NCBI GenBank assembly: GCA_004555265.1
Contig: SFIQ01000019.1
Coordinates: 1-27,605 of the forward strand
DNA from: Ruminococcus sp.
Lineage (GTDB): Bacteria; Bacillota; Clostridia; Oscillospirales; Acutalibacteraceae
Direction: 5' to 3'
Length of the DNA stretch: 27,605 bases
Shown: positions 1 through 7,349 of the stretch, piece by piece
Numbering within the stretch: position 1 is the first letter of the stretch
Layout of the letters: every line of letters begins with the position of its first letter
The notes under the pieces: generated by a model
Database searches by the model: none
Told to the model about the DNA's origin: nothing
Seen by the model: only the letters and a program-made list of their open reading frames with translations
Program-made: the position numbers and the translations under genes

Positions 1-249
1 TTTGTATGCATATACCGCAAAAGCAGGGGAGAAAGCCCACGAAGCGGATATTTCGGTCAAAGAAAAAGGCTTTGTCCGTGCCGAAATCCTGACGCAGTAT
101 GGCGTAATCCGCAAAATCGCCTATAAAACCGTAATGCATTTCCGCCTGCCCGCAGATTGCAACCTACCCATACCGCCCTTTGCGCGGTGCGTCAGCAACC
201 CGATTTATTTTGTATAACGCCTTGCGCGTACAAATCGGGGTTTGTCTAT
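1..249. other. No supported gene (left edge)
   Basis: A plus-strand frame is open from the left edge to a stop at 215-217, about 71 codons. It has no visible ribosome binding site and its translation resembles no family I know. It could be the tail of a gene outside the window or chance. I do not call it a gene. Confidence 0.4.
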
Positions 250-665
250 CTAACCGTAGGGGCGGGTTTCCACGCCCGCCCGTCGATTTTGATGTAATTA
301 TGCGGAACGGTCAAGACCGTTCCCTACGGTTGTAGGGGCGATTCACGAATCGCCCGCCGTTTCCGCCCCCTCCGAGAGGGGGCTGTCAAATGCACAGCAT
401 TTGACTGGGGGAGAGATTTTTTCATTTCTCTCCCTCCGTCTTTTGCCTACGGCAAAAGACACCTCCCTCTGAGAGGGAGGGGATACGGGGCGCCGAGTCG
501 TCGCCCCGTTGTAGGGGCGATTCACGAATCGCCCGATTGTCATTCTGAGCCGTTAGGCGAAGAATCTCGTTTCGCACAATTTATACTTTGTTTGAGATCC
601 TTCGCTTCGCTCAGGATGACAAATTGGGAATCGATGTGAATTAACGGCGGGGGCAAGCCCCCGCC
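250..665. repeat. Cluster of palindromic intergenic repeats
   Basis: This gene-free stretch is packed with inverted repeats. A 26-nt unit ending in the palindrome GGGCGATTC-AC-GAATCGCCC occurs twice, identically, at 331-356 and 510-535. Others are GGAACGGTC-AA-GACCGTTCC (304-323), a GGGCGGG/GCCCGCCC pair near 260-281, GGCGGGGGC-AA-GCCCCCGCC (646-665), and CCTCCCTC/GAGGGAGG near 471-482. An 84-bp unit at 538-621 begins TGTCATTCTGAGC and ends GCTCAGGATGACA. The layout resembles REP/BIME or MITE-type dispersed intergenic repeats. No transposase is present, so any mobilisation would act in trans. Confidence 0.8.
538..621. repeat. MITE/REP-like element with inverted ends
   Basis: The element starts TGTCATTCTGAGC and ends GCTCAGGATGACA, imperfect inverted termini of 13 nt. 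Inside it are GAAGAATCTC and GAGATCCTTCG, which also pair. No coding sequence fits. Similar sequences are, from memory, common between genes in clostridial metagenome assemblies. Confidence 0.6.
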
Positions 666-787
666 CTACCCTAATCCTGTATTTCGTTCGTTCCAAAAAC
701 ACCCCTACAAACCCAAATTTGCCATAGGGCGGGTAACAAGACTGTGCCGTTCTGATGCACCGGCTTAAATCATAGGTTCTATAAACA

Positions 788-831
788 ATCGAACCCCACC
801 TGTAACGATGCTGTTACAGGTGGGGTTCGAT
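788..831. terminator. Very stable hairpin, 19-bp perfect arms
   Basis: The arms at 788-806 and 813-831 are perfectly complementary (ATCGAACCCCACC... with ...GGTGGGGTTCGAT) around a 6-nt loop GATGCT. The hairpin lies 22 nt beyond the stop codon of the minus-strand remnant at 854, which fits a 3'-end hairpin or terminator of that gene. No strong T-run follows on either strand, so termination is inferred from position and stability only. Confidence 0.5.
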
Positions 832-853
832 GTTGTATGGAAAATCTACACTA

Positions 854-1045
854 TCACGCCGCGGGATTTTCCGCATTATCCGCCGCAGTTTCGCTTGTGT
901 TGTCGTTTATTGCGCTGTGCATGGCGTTAAATAAACTGTACTCGCTGTCGCGCGGCTTGTCGAAAATGCCGCAAATCGGATTTTATAACATACAACAGAG
1001 CATGTCTTTATAAATGCTGTCTATATGCGATTTTTCGGTACAATT
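854..1045 (-). pseudogene. Unrecognised gene remnant, interrupted by one stop
   Basis: On the minus strand one frame runs from about 1045 to a TGA at 854-856, with a single TAA at 983-985. The last 42 codons give a natural-looking composition (NPICGIFDKPRDSEYS..., ending ADNAENPAA). No start codon with a ribosome binding site is visible, and the frame is closed upstream by a stop near 1046. I do not recognise the family. It may be the 3' end of a gene truncated when the CRISPR-Cas locus arrived, or chance. Confidence 0.3.
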
Positions 1046-1060
1046 CTAAAAAAATATGGA

Positions 1061-1084
1061 CAAAGTCCGGATTTACGGACTTTG
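1061..1084 (-). terminator. Hairpin followed by T7 on the minus strand
   Basis: CAAAGTCCG (1061-1069) and CGGACTTTG (1076-1084) form a perfect 9-bp stem with a 6-nt loop. On the minus strand a run of seven T follows after a short gap (TCCATATTTTTTT). It lies downstream of the tracrRNA and could be a back-up terminator for read-through. Confidence 0.4.
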
Positions 1085-1117
1085 CGCATAAATTTTCTTT
1101 TTATCTTTGCGAAATTA

Positions 1118-1126
1118 TGGTATACT
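1118..1126 (+). promoter_or_regulatory. Candidate extended -10 promoter upstream of the tracrRNA region
   Basis: TGGTATACT is a good extended -10 element (TGn plus TATACT). The -35, TTTTTA 17 nt upstream of the -10, is poor. A transcript from here would run antisense through the tracrRNA gene and on to cas9. The match is short and may be fortuitous. Confidence 0.25.
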
Positions 1127-1186
1127 ACTCCAAAAGGATGTGCTGAAATAAAACATTTTTCCGAAATCGAAAAATGAAAAGCGCAC

Positions 1187-1306
1187 AAAAAAACAGAGCC
1201 TGCAAGCAGACTCTGTAACGCATACACTATGCGGCCGCACAAGCGGCGATTGGAATAAATTCGTATTTGAACTCGTAGTGTAATCTCTTTGGTAGTCAAT
1301 GAGATT
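1187..1306 (-). ncRNA. tracrRNA of the type II-A CRISPR-Cas system
   Basis: The trans-activating RNA pairs with the crRNA repeat and binds Cas9. Read on the minus strand from about 1306, it first gives an anti-repeat (1299-1266). This is complementary to the array repeat over two 10-nt blocks (TTGACTACCA and ATTACACTAC) and a final TCAAA. The bulge is GA in the repeat against GAGU in the tracrRNA, almost the GA/AAGU bulge of S. pyogenes. Then come a small nexus-like hairpin GAAU-UU-AUUC, a stem GCCGC-UUGU-GCGGC, a stem CGCAUA-GUG-UAUGCG, and a terminator stem (1194-1215) followed by seven T. It is divergent from cas9. The 5' end is inferred from the promoter; the 3' end from the T-run. Confidence 0.93.
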
Positions 1307-1317
1307 GTCTGTATTAT
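1289..1317 (+). promoter_or_regulatory. Candidate cas operon promoter overlapping the tracrRNA promoter
   Basis: On the plus strand TTGGTA (1289-1294), a 17-nt spacer and TATTAT (1312-1317) form a moderate promoter ahead of cas9. Its -10 occupies nearly the same bases as the tracrRNA -10. Its -35 lies within the DNA of the anti-repeat. Transcription would start near 1324. Confidence 0.5.
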
Positions 1318-1341
1318 AAACAAACGAAACCCGTTTGTCAA
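1313..1341 (-). promoter_or_regulatory. tracrRNA promoter
   Basis: On the minus strand a consensus -35 TTGACA (1341-1336), a 17-nt spacer and a consensus -10 TATAAT (1318-1313) place the start of transcription near 1306, just before the anti-repeat. This is one of the strongest promoters in the window. Confidence 0.9.
1320..1338. promoter_or_regulatory. Inverted repeat in the divergent cas9/tracrRNA promoter
   Basis: ACAAACG (1320-1326) and CGTTTGT (1332-1338) are perfect 7-bp arms around AAACC. The repeat fills the spacer between the tracrRNA -10 and -35 and lies at the expected cas9 transcription start. It could be an operator for both units or a hairpin in the cas9 leader RNA. No cognate regulator is evident in the window. 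Confidence 0.5.
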
Positions 1342-1362
1342 GAGATAGAAAGGAAAAGTTTT

Positions 1363-4300
1363 ATGGAAAAGGCAAAAAAAGCACAGGACTATTTTCTCGG
1401 CTTGGATATGGGTACGGATTCTTTGGGCTGGGCGGTGACCGATACTTCCTACAACCTTTTGAAAACCGGCGGCAAGGCGATGTGGGGCGTGCACCTGTTT
1501 GACAGCGGCAAAACCGCCGAAGAACGCCGCGCTTTTCGTACGGCGCGCCGCCGTACCGAGCGCAACCGCCAACGCATAGAACTTTTGCGGGAATTGTTTT
1601 CGGAGGAAATTTGCAAAGTGGATGAAAATTTCTTTGCTCGCTTAGAGGAAAGCAAGTTTTACGAAGAGGACAAGCGCGTTGCCGGAAAATACACGCTGTT
1701 TCATGATGTTACATATACGGATAAAGAATATCACCGCGATTTTCCGACGATTTACCATTTGCGCAGTGCTATGCTGCACAGTGACAAAAAATTCGACATT
1801 CGTTTGCTGTATCTCGTCGTAGCACACATTTTAAAGCACCGCGGACATTTTCTGATGGAAGGGCAGACTTTGGAGAGCGCAACGGATTTTGCGCCGATAT
1901 TTGCCGATTTGATGCATTCGTTGGAAGATGCTGACATCTCCGTTTCTTGTTCGGACAGTCAGGCGGTTGCCGATGTACTGAAAGATAAATCTACAACCGT
2001 TACGGACAAAAAACGCACCTTATATGCTTTGTTCGGGGCAACTGAAAAACAGCAAAAATCCGTTTGCGACGCACTTGCGGGCGGCAGTGTAAAACTTTCC
2101 GTTTTGTTTGCCGATGAAAGTTTAGACGATTGCGAAGTGTCAAAATTTGATTTCAAAGGCGGTATAGAGGACAAAGAAGCACAGTTGGAATCTGCTTTAC
2201 AGGACAGAATGGTTTTACTTTTAAAACTGAAAGCGGTCTACGATTGGTCTGTCCTTGCCGATGTGCTGGACGGTCACGAATACCTTTCCGATGCGAAAGT
2301 CGCAACCTACGAGCAACACAAAAACGATTTGAAAGTCCTGCGCGCGGTTTTCCGCAAATACGCCCCGAACGAATATAATACCATGTTCCGCAGTGATACG
2401 GAAAAGTGTAACTATTGCGCTTATACCGGGCACGCCTCTGCCAAAAACGGCGTATTGAAAAACGACATCTGCACACAAGAGGATTTCTGTAAATTCGCCT
2501 TAAAACTTTTGGGTGATTTTACACCCGAAACCCCTGCGGAAACGGATTTAAAAGCCAAACTGCAAGCGGGGACGGCTCTGCCGAAGCAGGCGACCAAAGA
2601 CAACAGCGTGTTGCCCTATCAAATTCATTTGCGTGAGTTGCAGGTCATTTTAGATCGTGCCAAACAGCACTATGCCTTTTTGAATGCGGAGCAAGACGGC
2701 ATCACGGTTGCCGACAAAATCCTGAAACTGTTGACCTTCCGTATTCCGTATTATGTCGGACCTTTAAATCCGACGCACGACAATGCTTGGATTGTGCGCA
2801 AGGAGACGGGGAAAATCTACCCGTGGAATTTCGACGAAAAAGTGGATAAAATCAAAAGTGCAGAACAGTTTATTCAGCGTATGACCAATTTCTGTACCTA
2901 TTTGGTCGGCGAAAAGGTGTTGCCGAAGGAGTCCGTTCTATACAGCAAATTTGTCATTTACAATCAATTAAATTCGATTGCCGTGGACGGCGAAAAGTTG
3001 CCGCCCGACTTAAAAAATGCATTGTTTCAAGATTTGTTCCTGCAACCCGACCGCGCACAAAAGGTAACGGTCAAGCGCATCAAAAATTATTTGCTTTCCA
3101 AAGGATACTGCGAAAAGTCGGCTGAAATTACGGGCTTAGACGGGGAAGTCCGCGGCACGATGAAATCCTATATTGAATTGCGCAAAATTTTAGGGGATAA
3201 AGTAAACGATACCCAAATGGTCGAGGAAATCATCTATCAAATCACCGTGCTCGGCGAGTCCAAAAAACTGTTGCAGGTGTTTTTACAGCGAAACTTCGGC
3301 GACCGTTTAAGCGCGGAAGAAATGCACAATTTGCTGCGGCTCAATTACAGCGGCTGGGGCAATCTTTCCGAAACCTTCTTAACGGGGATTTATCATATAG
3401 ATAATGCGACAGGGGAAGCCGTCAGCATTCTCTCTGCGCTGGAAAATACAACCGATAACTTAATGCAGTTGTTAAGCGGAAAATACGGTTTTACCGATGC
3501 AGTCAATTTGTTTAACGCCGACAAAAACGGGCAAATTACCGCCTCGAATGTCGGGCAAGCCGTAGACGAATTGGCGGTTTCGCCTGCGGTAAAACGCAGT
3601 ATCCGCCGTACGCTTGCCGTTATTAAAGAAGTCACAAAGGTGATGGGGCACGCCCCGAAGCGCATCTTTTTGGAGGTTGCCCGCGGTCCCGCGGAAAATC
3701 AAAAAAATCAGCGAACAAAATCCAGAAAGCAGGCGCTTTTGGAATGTTATGCCGCTTGCAAAAAAGAGGAGTCGGCACTTTTTGAAGCACTTGACAAAGC
3801 CCCGGAAGACACTTTACGAAAAGACAAACTGTATCTGTATTACACGCAACTCGGCCGTTGTATGTATAGCGGAGAGCCGATTGATTTGGCGGATTTGTAC
3901 GATGATCATAAATATGATATCGACCATATTTATCCGCAGTCCAAAACCAAAGACGACAGTTTGCAAAACCGCGTGCTTGTAAAACGCGTATTGAATGATA
4001 ACAAAAGTGATATCTATCCGTTACCATCCTCTATGCGTAATGCGAAAACGGTTGCCCTTTGGAAACATTTGTTGGATTTGAACCTGATTTCCAAAGAAAA
4101 ATACTACCGCTTGATGCGTACCACGCCGCTATCGGCAGAGGAATTGGCAGGCTTTATTGCACGGCAGTTGGTGGAAACGCGCCAATCCTCCAAGGCAACG
4201 GCACAGTTGCTTGCGCAACTGTATCCGGACAGCGAAATTGTGTATTCCAAGGCAAAAAATGTTTCGGATTTTCGTCAGGAATACGGTTTCGTAAAATGCC

Positions 4301-5373
4301 GCAGTGTCAACGATTATCATCACGCAAAAGACGCCTATCTCAATATCGTTGTCGGCAATGTGTATCATTTGAAATTTACAAAAAGTCCTGCCTTGTTTAT
4401 TAAAAACGGCGAAACATACAGTTTAAATCGCGTATTTGATTACCCTGTACAGCGCGGCGGGGAAACTGCGTGGTTGCCCGACGGCAGTTCCCTTGCAACC
4501 GTGCGCAAAACGATGGCGAAAAACAATATTCTGTTTACGCGCTATGCAACCGAGCAAAAAGGGGCGTTTTTCGACCAACAGCCCGTCAAAAAGGGCGGCG
4601 GACAAATGCCGTTGAAAACAAGCGACCCGCGGCTTGCCGATTTTCAAAAATACGGCGGTTATAATAAGGTGGCAGGTGCGTATTTTGCTTTGGTGCGTCA
4701 CACGGTAAAAGGAAAACGGGTAAAGACCTTTGAAAGCGTGCCCGTGTATAAGGCAAAATATTTTGAACAGCACCCGGAAGCGTTGCTTACATACTTTGCC
4801 GAAACCTTGCAAGACCCCGAAATCCTGTTGCCGAAGGTCAAAATCAATACGCTGTTTTCGGTGGACGGGTTTAAAATGCATTTGTCAGGCAGAACAGGGT
4901 CGCGGTTGGTTTTCAAAAACGCCAATCAACTTGTGCTGTCCGAACAGCAATATGCCTATTTCCATCGGATTGACAAGTGGATAGAGCAAAACAAGAAATA
5001 CAAATCCGTGCAGCCGATTTCCTATTTGCGAAACCTTACCAAAGAAGATAATATAAAGATTTACGATACGCTGTATCATAAATTGCACGATACGCTTTAT
5101 CATAAGCGATTATCTGCGCAAGTCGCTGCGTTTGAAAAAGGGCGTGAAAAATTCATCGCCCTTTCGCTGGAAGAACAATGTATTTTCCTTTCCAATGCAT
5201 TGCATCTTTTCCAATGTAACGCGGCATTGGCGGATTTAACACTGTGCGGCGGTGTTGGGCATGCAGGTGTATTGGTTTTAAACAATGACATTACAAAACT
5301 AACAGATATTAAGTTGATTTTCCAATCCGTGACGGGACTGTTTGAAAACGAATTGGATTTGGCGTCGTTATGA
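1363..5373 (+). CDS. cas9: CRISPR-associated endonuclease Cas9 (type II-A)
   Basis: This RNA-guided DNA endonuclease cuts both strands of targets matched by crRNA:tracrRNA. It has 1336 residues, close to S. pyogenes Cas9 (1368). In order: RuvC-I (FLGLDMGTDSLGW, catalytic D15); Arg-rich bridge helix about 53-75 (ERRAFRTARRRTERNRQR); alpha-helical REC lobe; RuvC-II (IFLEVARG, E771); HNH (YDIDHIYPQS, H855, with Asn at 869 and 878-880); RuvC-III (YHHAKDAY, H987 and D990); then the PAM-interacting C-terminus, which ends QSVTGLFENELDL like the S. pyogenes QSITGLYETRIDL. All catalytic residues are present. The Arg pair that reads NGG in S. pyogenes is not visible at the matching place, so a different PAM is likely. 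The ATG is preceded by AGAAAGGAAAAG. It is the first gene of the operon; its stop overlaps the cas1 start (ATGA). Confidence 0.98.
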   Translation: MEKAKKAQDYFLGLDMGTDSLGWAVTDTSYNLLKTGGKAMWGVHLFDSGKTAEERRAFRTARRRTERNRQRIELLRELFSEEICKVDENFFARLEESKFYEEDKRVAGKYTLFHDVTYTDKEYHRDFPTIYHLRSAMLHSDKKFDIRLLYLVVAHILKHRGHFLMEGQTLESATDFAPIFADLMHSLEDADISVSCSDSQAVADVLKDKSTTVTDKKRTLYALFGATEKQQKSVCDALAGGSVKLSVLFADESLDDCEVSKFDFKGGIEDKEAQLESALQDRMVLLLKLKAVYDWSVLADVLDGHEYLSDAKVATYEQHKNDLKVLRAVFRKYAPNEYNTMFRSDTEKCNYCAYTGHASAKNGVLKNDICTQEDFCKFALKLLGDFTPETPAETDLKAKLQAGTALPKQATKDNSVLPYQIHLRELQVILDRAKQHYAFLNAEQDGITVADKILKLLTFRIPYYVGPLNPTHDNAWIVRKETGKIYPWNFDEKVDKIKSAEQFIQRMTNFCTYLVGEKVLPKESVLYSKFVIYNQLNSIAVDGEKLPPDLKNALFQDLFLQPDRAQKVTVKRIKNYLLSKGYCEKSAEITGLDGEVRGTMKSYIELRKILGDKVNDTQMVEEIIYQITVLGESKKLLQVFLQRNFGDRLSAEEMHNLLRLNYSGWGNLSETFLTGIYHIDNATGEAVSILSALENTTDNLMQLLSGKYGFTDAVNLFNADKNGQITASNVGQAVDELAVSPAVKRSIRRTLAVIKEVTKVMGHAPKRIFLEVARGPAENQKNQRTKSRKQALLECYAACKKEESALFEALDKAPEDTLRKDKLYLYYTQLGRCMYSGEPIDLADLYDDHKYDIDHIYPQSKTKDDSLQNRVLVKRVLNDNKSDIYPLPSSMRNAKTVALWKHLLDLNLISKEKYYRLMRTTPLSAEELAGFIARQLVETRQSSKATAQLLAQLYPDSEIVYSKAKNVSDFRQEYGFVKCRSVNDYHHAKDAYLNIVVGNVYHLKFTKSPALFIKNGETYSLNRVFDYPVQRGGETAWLPDGSSLATVRKTMAKNNILFTRYATEQKGAFFDQQPVKKGGGQMPLKTSDPRLADFQKYGGYNKVAGAYFALVRHTVKGKRVKTFESVPVYKAKYFEQHPEALLTYFAETLQDPEILLPKVKINTLFSVDGFKMHLSGRTGSRLVFKNANQLVLSEQQYAYFHRIDKWIEQNKKYKSVQPISYLRNLTKEDNIKIYDTLYHKLHDTLYHKRLSAQVAAFEKGREKFIALSLEEQCIFLSNALHLFQCNAALADLTLCGGVGHAGVLVLNNDITKLTDIKLIFQSVTGLFENELDLASL

Positions 5374-6242
5374 GTTGGCGAATTGTCGAAATCACCAAAC
5401 GGGCAAAGTTAGACTGCAAACTCAACTATTTGGTGATACGCAGTGACGAAACAGTCAAAATCCATCTTTCCGAAATTTATATGTTACTTGTTGAAAGCAC
5501 GGCGGTGTCGCTGACGGCGGCACTGCTGTGCGAACTCAACAAACGCAAAATCAAGGTGATTTTTTGCGACGAAAAGCGTAGCCCCGATACGCAACTGATA
5601 CCCTATTACGGCAGTCACGATACCAGCGACAAGGTGCGTAGACAAATTGCGTGGAGTGCTGACCTGAAATGTGCGGTTTGGACGGAAATTGTGACCGAAA
5701 AAATCCGTCAGCAGGCCACTTTGCTGGAAGAATTGCAAAAGCCCGAAAGCGAAATGCTGCGTGGGTATATCGAGCAAATCGAATTTAACGATGCCACCAA
5801 TCGGGAGGGGCATGCGGCAAAAGTGTATTTTAACAGCCTGTTCGGAAAAGCCTTTACACGAAATGACGATTGCCCTATTAATAAATGCCTGAATTACGGG
5901 TACGGACTGTTACTGTCCACTTTTAATCGGGAGATTGCGGCAATGGGGTACATCACACAGATTGGGCTTTTTCATGACAACCAATTCAATTTTTATAATT
6001 TAAGCAGTGATTTAATGGAGCCGTTTCGTCCATTGGTAGACCGACGCGTGGCGCGTTTGCAACCGACGGATTTCGGGCATAACGAAAAAGTGTGGCTGTT
6101 GGATTTACTGAATACGGAAATTCTCATACAAAACAAAATGCAAACCACCACAGCCGCTGTCCGAATTTATTGCAAATCTGTTTTTGATGCATTGGAAAGC
6201 GGCGATTTATCGCTGATACGGTTTTACAGAAATGAGTTATAG
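5370..6242 (+). CDS. cas1: CRISPR-associated integrase Cas1
   Basis: Cas1 is the metal-dependent integrase that, with Cas2, inserts new spacers at the leader end of the array. It has 290 residues, usual for type II Cas1. The three metal ligands are visible: E146 (NREGHAAKVYFN), H202 (GLFHDNQFNFYN) and E217 (SDLMEPFRP). The N-terminal half is the beta-rich dimerisation domain and the C-terminal half the helical catalytic domain. The start overlaps the cas9 stop as ATGA and the 3' end overlaps cas2 by 11 nt. This implies translational coupling in one operon, and the order cas9-cas1-cas2-csn2 is diagnostic of type II-A. Confidence 0.98.
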   Translation: MSWRIVEITKRAKLDCKLNYLVIRSDETVKIHLSEIYMLLVESTAVSLTAALLCELNKRKIKVIFCDEKRSPDTQLIPYYGSHDTSDKVRRQIAWSADLKCAVWTEIVTEKIRQQATLLEELQKPESEMLRGYIEQIEFNDATNREGHAAKVYFNSLFGKAFTRNDDCPINKCLNYGYGLLLSTFNREIAAMGYITQIGLFHDNQFNFYNLSSDLMEPFRPLVDRRVARLQPTDFGHNEKVWLLDLLNTEILIQNKMQTTTAAVRIYCKSVFDALESGDLSLIRFYRNEL

Positions 6243-6552
6243 ATTTATGCGTGTTTTGGTCTTTTTTGATTTGCCGAATGTCACCTCGGCGGAAAAACGG
6301 AATTATCGAAAATTTCGCAAATTCTTAATCAAAAGCGGGTTTATCATGTTGCAAGAGTCCGTTTATGCGAAACTTGCATTAAACCAAACCGCCGCGGCGG
6401 CGGTGATGCAAAATGTACGAAAAAATAAACCGGAAAGCGGTTTGGTGCAGATGTTGCTGATTACCGAAAAGCAGTTTGCCAAAATGGAATTTGTAGTGGG
6501 GGAATATTCCTCGGAAATTTTAAGTTCCGACGAACGGTTGGTGATTGTATGA
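6232..6552 (+). CDS. cas2: CRISPR-associated protein Cas2
   Basis: Cas2 is the small ferredoxin-fold dimer that bridges two Cas1 dimers in the spacer-integration complex. It has 106 residues, as expected. The N-terminus MSYRFMRVLVFFDLPN carries the conserved beta-strand and Asp (D13) typical of type II-A Cas2. The chosen ATG lies inside the end of cas1; an alternative in-frame ATG at 6247 would remove five residues, but the MSYR start matches relatives. The stop overlaps the csn2 start as ATGA. Confidence 0.97.
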   Translation: MSYRFMRVLVFFDLPNVTSAEKRNYRKFRKFLIKSGFIMLQESVYAKLALNQTAAAAVMQNVRKNKPESGLVQMLLITEKQFAKMEFVVGEYSSEILSSDERLVIV

Positions 6553-7229
6553 GTCTTATGCTTTCTTGTCCGCAATTTTCCGAGACAATCGCGTTTCAAG
6601 AAAATACGGTGCACACACTTGTTTTGGAAAATCCCACGGCGTGCTATGCTTTCCTTTCGGATTGGGTACACCAACAGGCAGGCGGGGACGGGCAAACGGT
6701 GCTGTCCGAAAACTTTGCGCCGATTTCTATTGCAAAATATGCCGAGTTAATTACCGAGCCGCTGACCGTACAGCCGAATACGCGTACAGTGCTGACGAAA
6801 TTGTATGCACAACTATCCAAAACCGCAAATGACGAATCGCATTTTGCGGCGCTTTCGGAATTGCAAACATCCATCGAAAATTTTTTATATGCGATTTGCG
6901 AAAGCCAAGAAAGCGATTTGACCTTTTCGCAAGGCATAGAATTTTCGCAATTGCTCAAAGGTGCAGATGTGCAATTTGACTTTTCATCGGAACGCCCTTT
7001 GGCGGAAAAATTGCTGGACTATATGCGTATTTTTCGGGAATATTTGGGAACGAAGTTGTTTGTGCTTTATAATGTGAAAGCCGTTGTGGAAAAATCGGAA
7101 TTAGAAGCGCTTTGCCAAGAGTTGTTCTATCGAAAAATCCCGATTTTATTGGTGCAAAGCACCGAAACTTATCGACTGTCTAACGAAATACAATGGATTT
7201 TAGATAATGACCTTTGCGAAATTTACTGA
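6549..7229 (+). CDS. csn2: CRISPR adaptation protein Csn2 (type II-A)
   Basis: Csn2 forms a tetrameric ring around double-stranded DNA ends and is needed for spacer acquisition in type II-A systems. The protein has 226 residues, in the range of the short Csn2 group of S. pyogenes. Recognition rests on its place as fourth gene and on the C-terminal segment KLFVLYNVKAVVEKSELEAL followed by RKIPILLVQS, which matches the Csn2 core strand-helix-strand pattern. Overall similarity is modest, as is usual in this fast-evolving family. It starts at an ATGA overlap with cas2 and is followed by the array leader. Its presence fixes the subtype as II-A. Confidence 0.95.
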   Translation: MSLMLSCPQFSETIAFQENTVHTLVLENPTACYAFLSDWVHQQAGGDGQTVLSENFAPISIAKYAELITEPLTVQPNTRTVLTKLYAQLSKTANDESHFAALSELQTSIENFLYAICESQESDLTFSQGIEFSQLLKGADVQFDFSSERPLAEKLLDYMRIFREYLGTKLFVLYNVKAVVEKSELEALCQELFYRKIPILLVQSTETYRLSNEIQWILDNDLCEIY

Positions 7230-7349
7230 AAGGAGAAAAAGTGTGGCAAAAAAATTAAATATATGGTAATATGTAGTTGTTTGAAGGCGTTACCCTGTGA
7301 AATTACGGCGCAAGTAGTGGCGTTTCCCTGCTTTCCCCTCAAATTTGAG
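7230..7349 (+). promoter_or_regulatory. CRISPR leader with leader-anchoring sequence
   Basis: These 120 nt separate csn2 from the first repeat. The last seven, ATTTGAG (7343-7349), match the leader-anchoring sequence known to direct Cas1-Cas2 integration in one group of type II-A systems. They form half of a perfect 12-bp palindrome, CTCAAATTTGAG (7338-7349). The other end of the array has a decayed repeat, so both ends agree on the orientation. Confidence 0.85.
7244..7272 (+). promoter_or_regulatory. Candidate pre-crRNA promoter in the leader
   Basis: TGGCAA (7244-7249), a 17-nt spacer and TAATAT (7267-7272) make a plausible promoter that would start near 7279, about 70 nt before the first repeat. 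The -35 is weak. The array could also be read through from the cas operon. Confidence 0.4.

Noticed and set aside
1266..1299. A stray CRISPR repeat upstream of cas9
   Set aside because: The partial match to the repeat is the tracrRNA anti-repeat, shown by the promoter, hairpins and terminator on the minus strand.
1021..1572. Minus-strand open frame of 183 codons over the tracrRNA and the start of cas9
   Set aside because: It is antisense to the RuvC-I region and runs through the tracrRNA hairpins, and it has no domain pattern.
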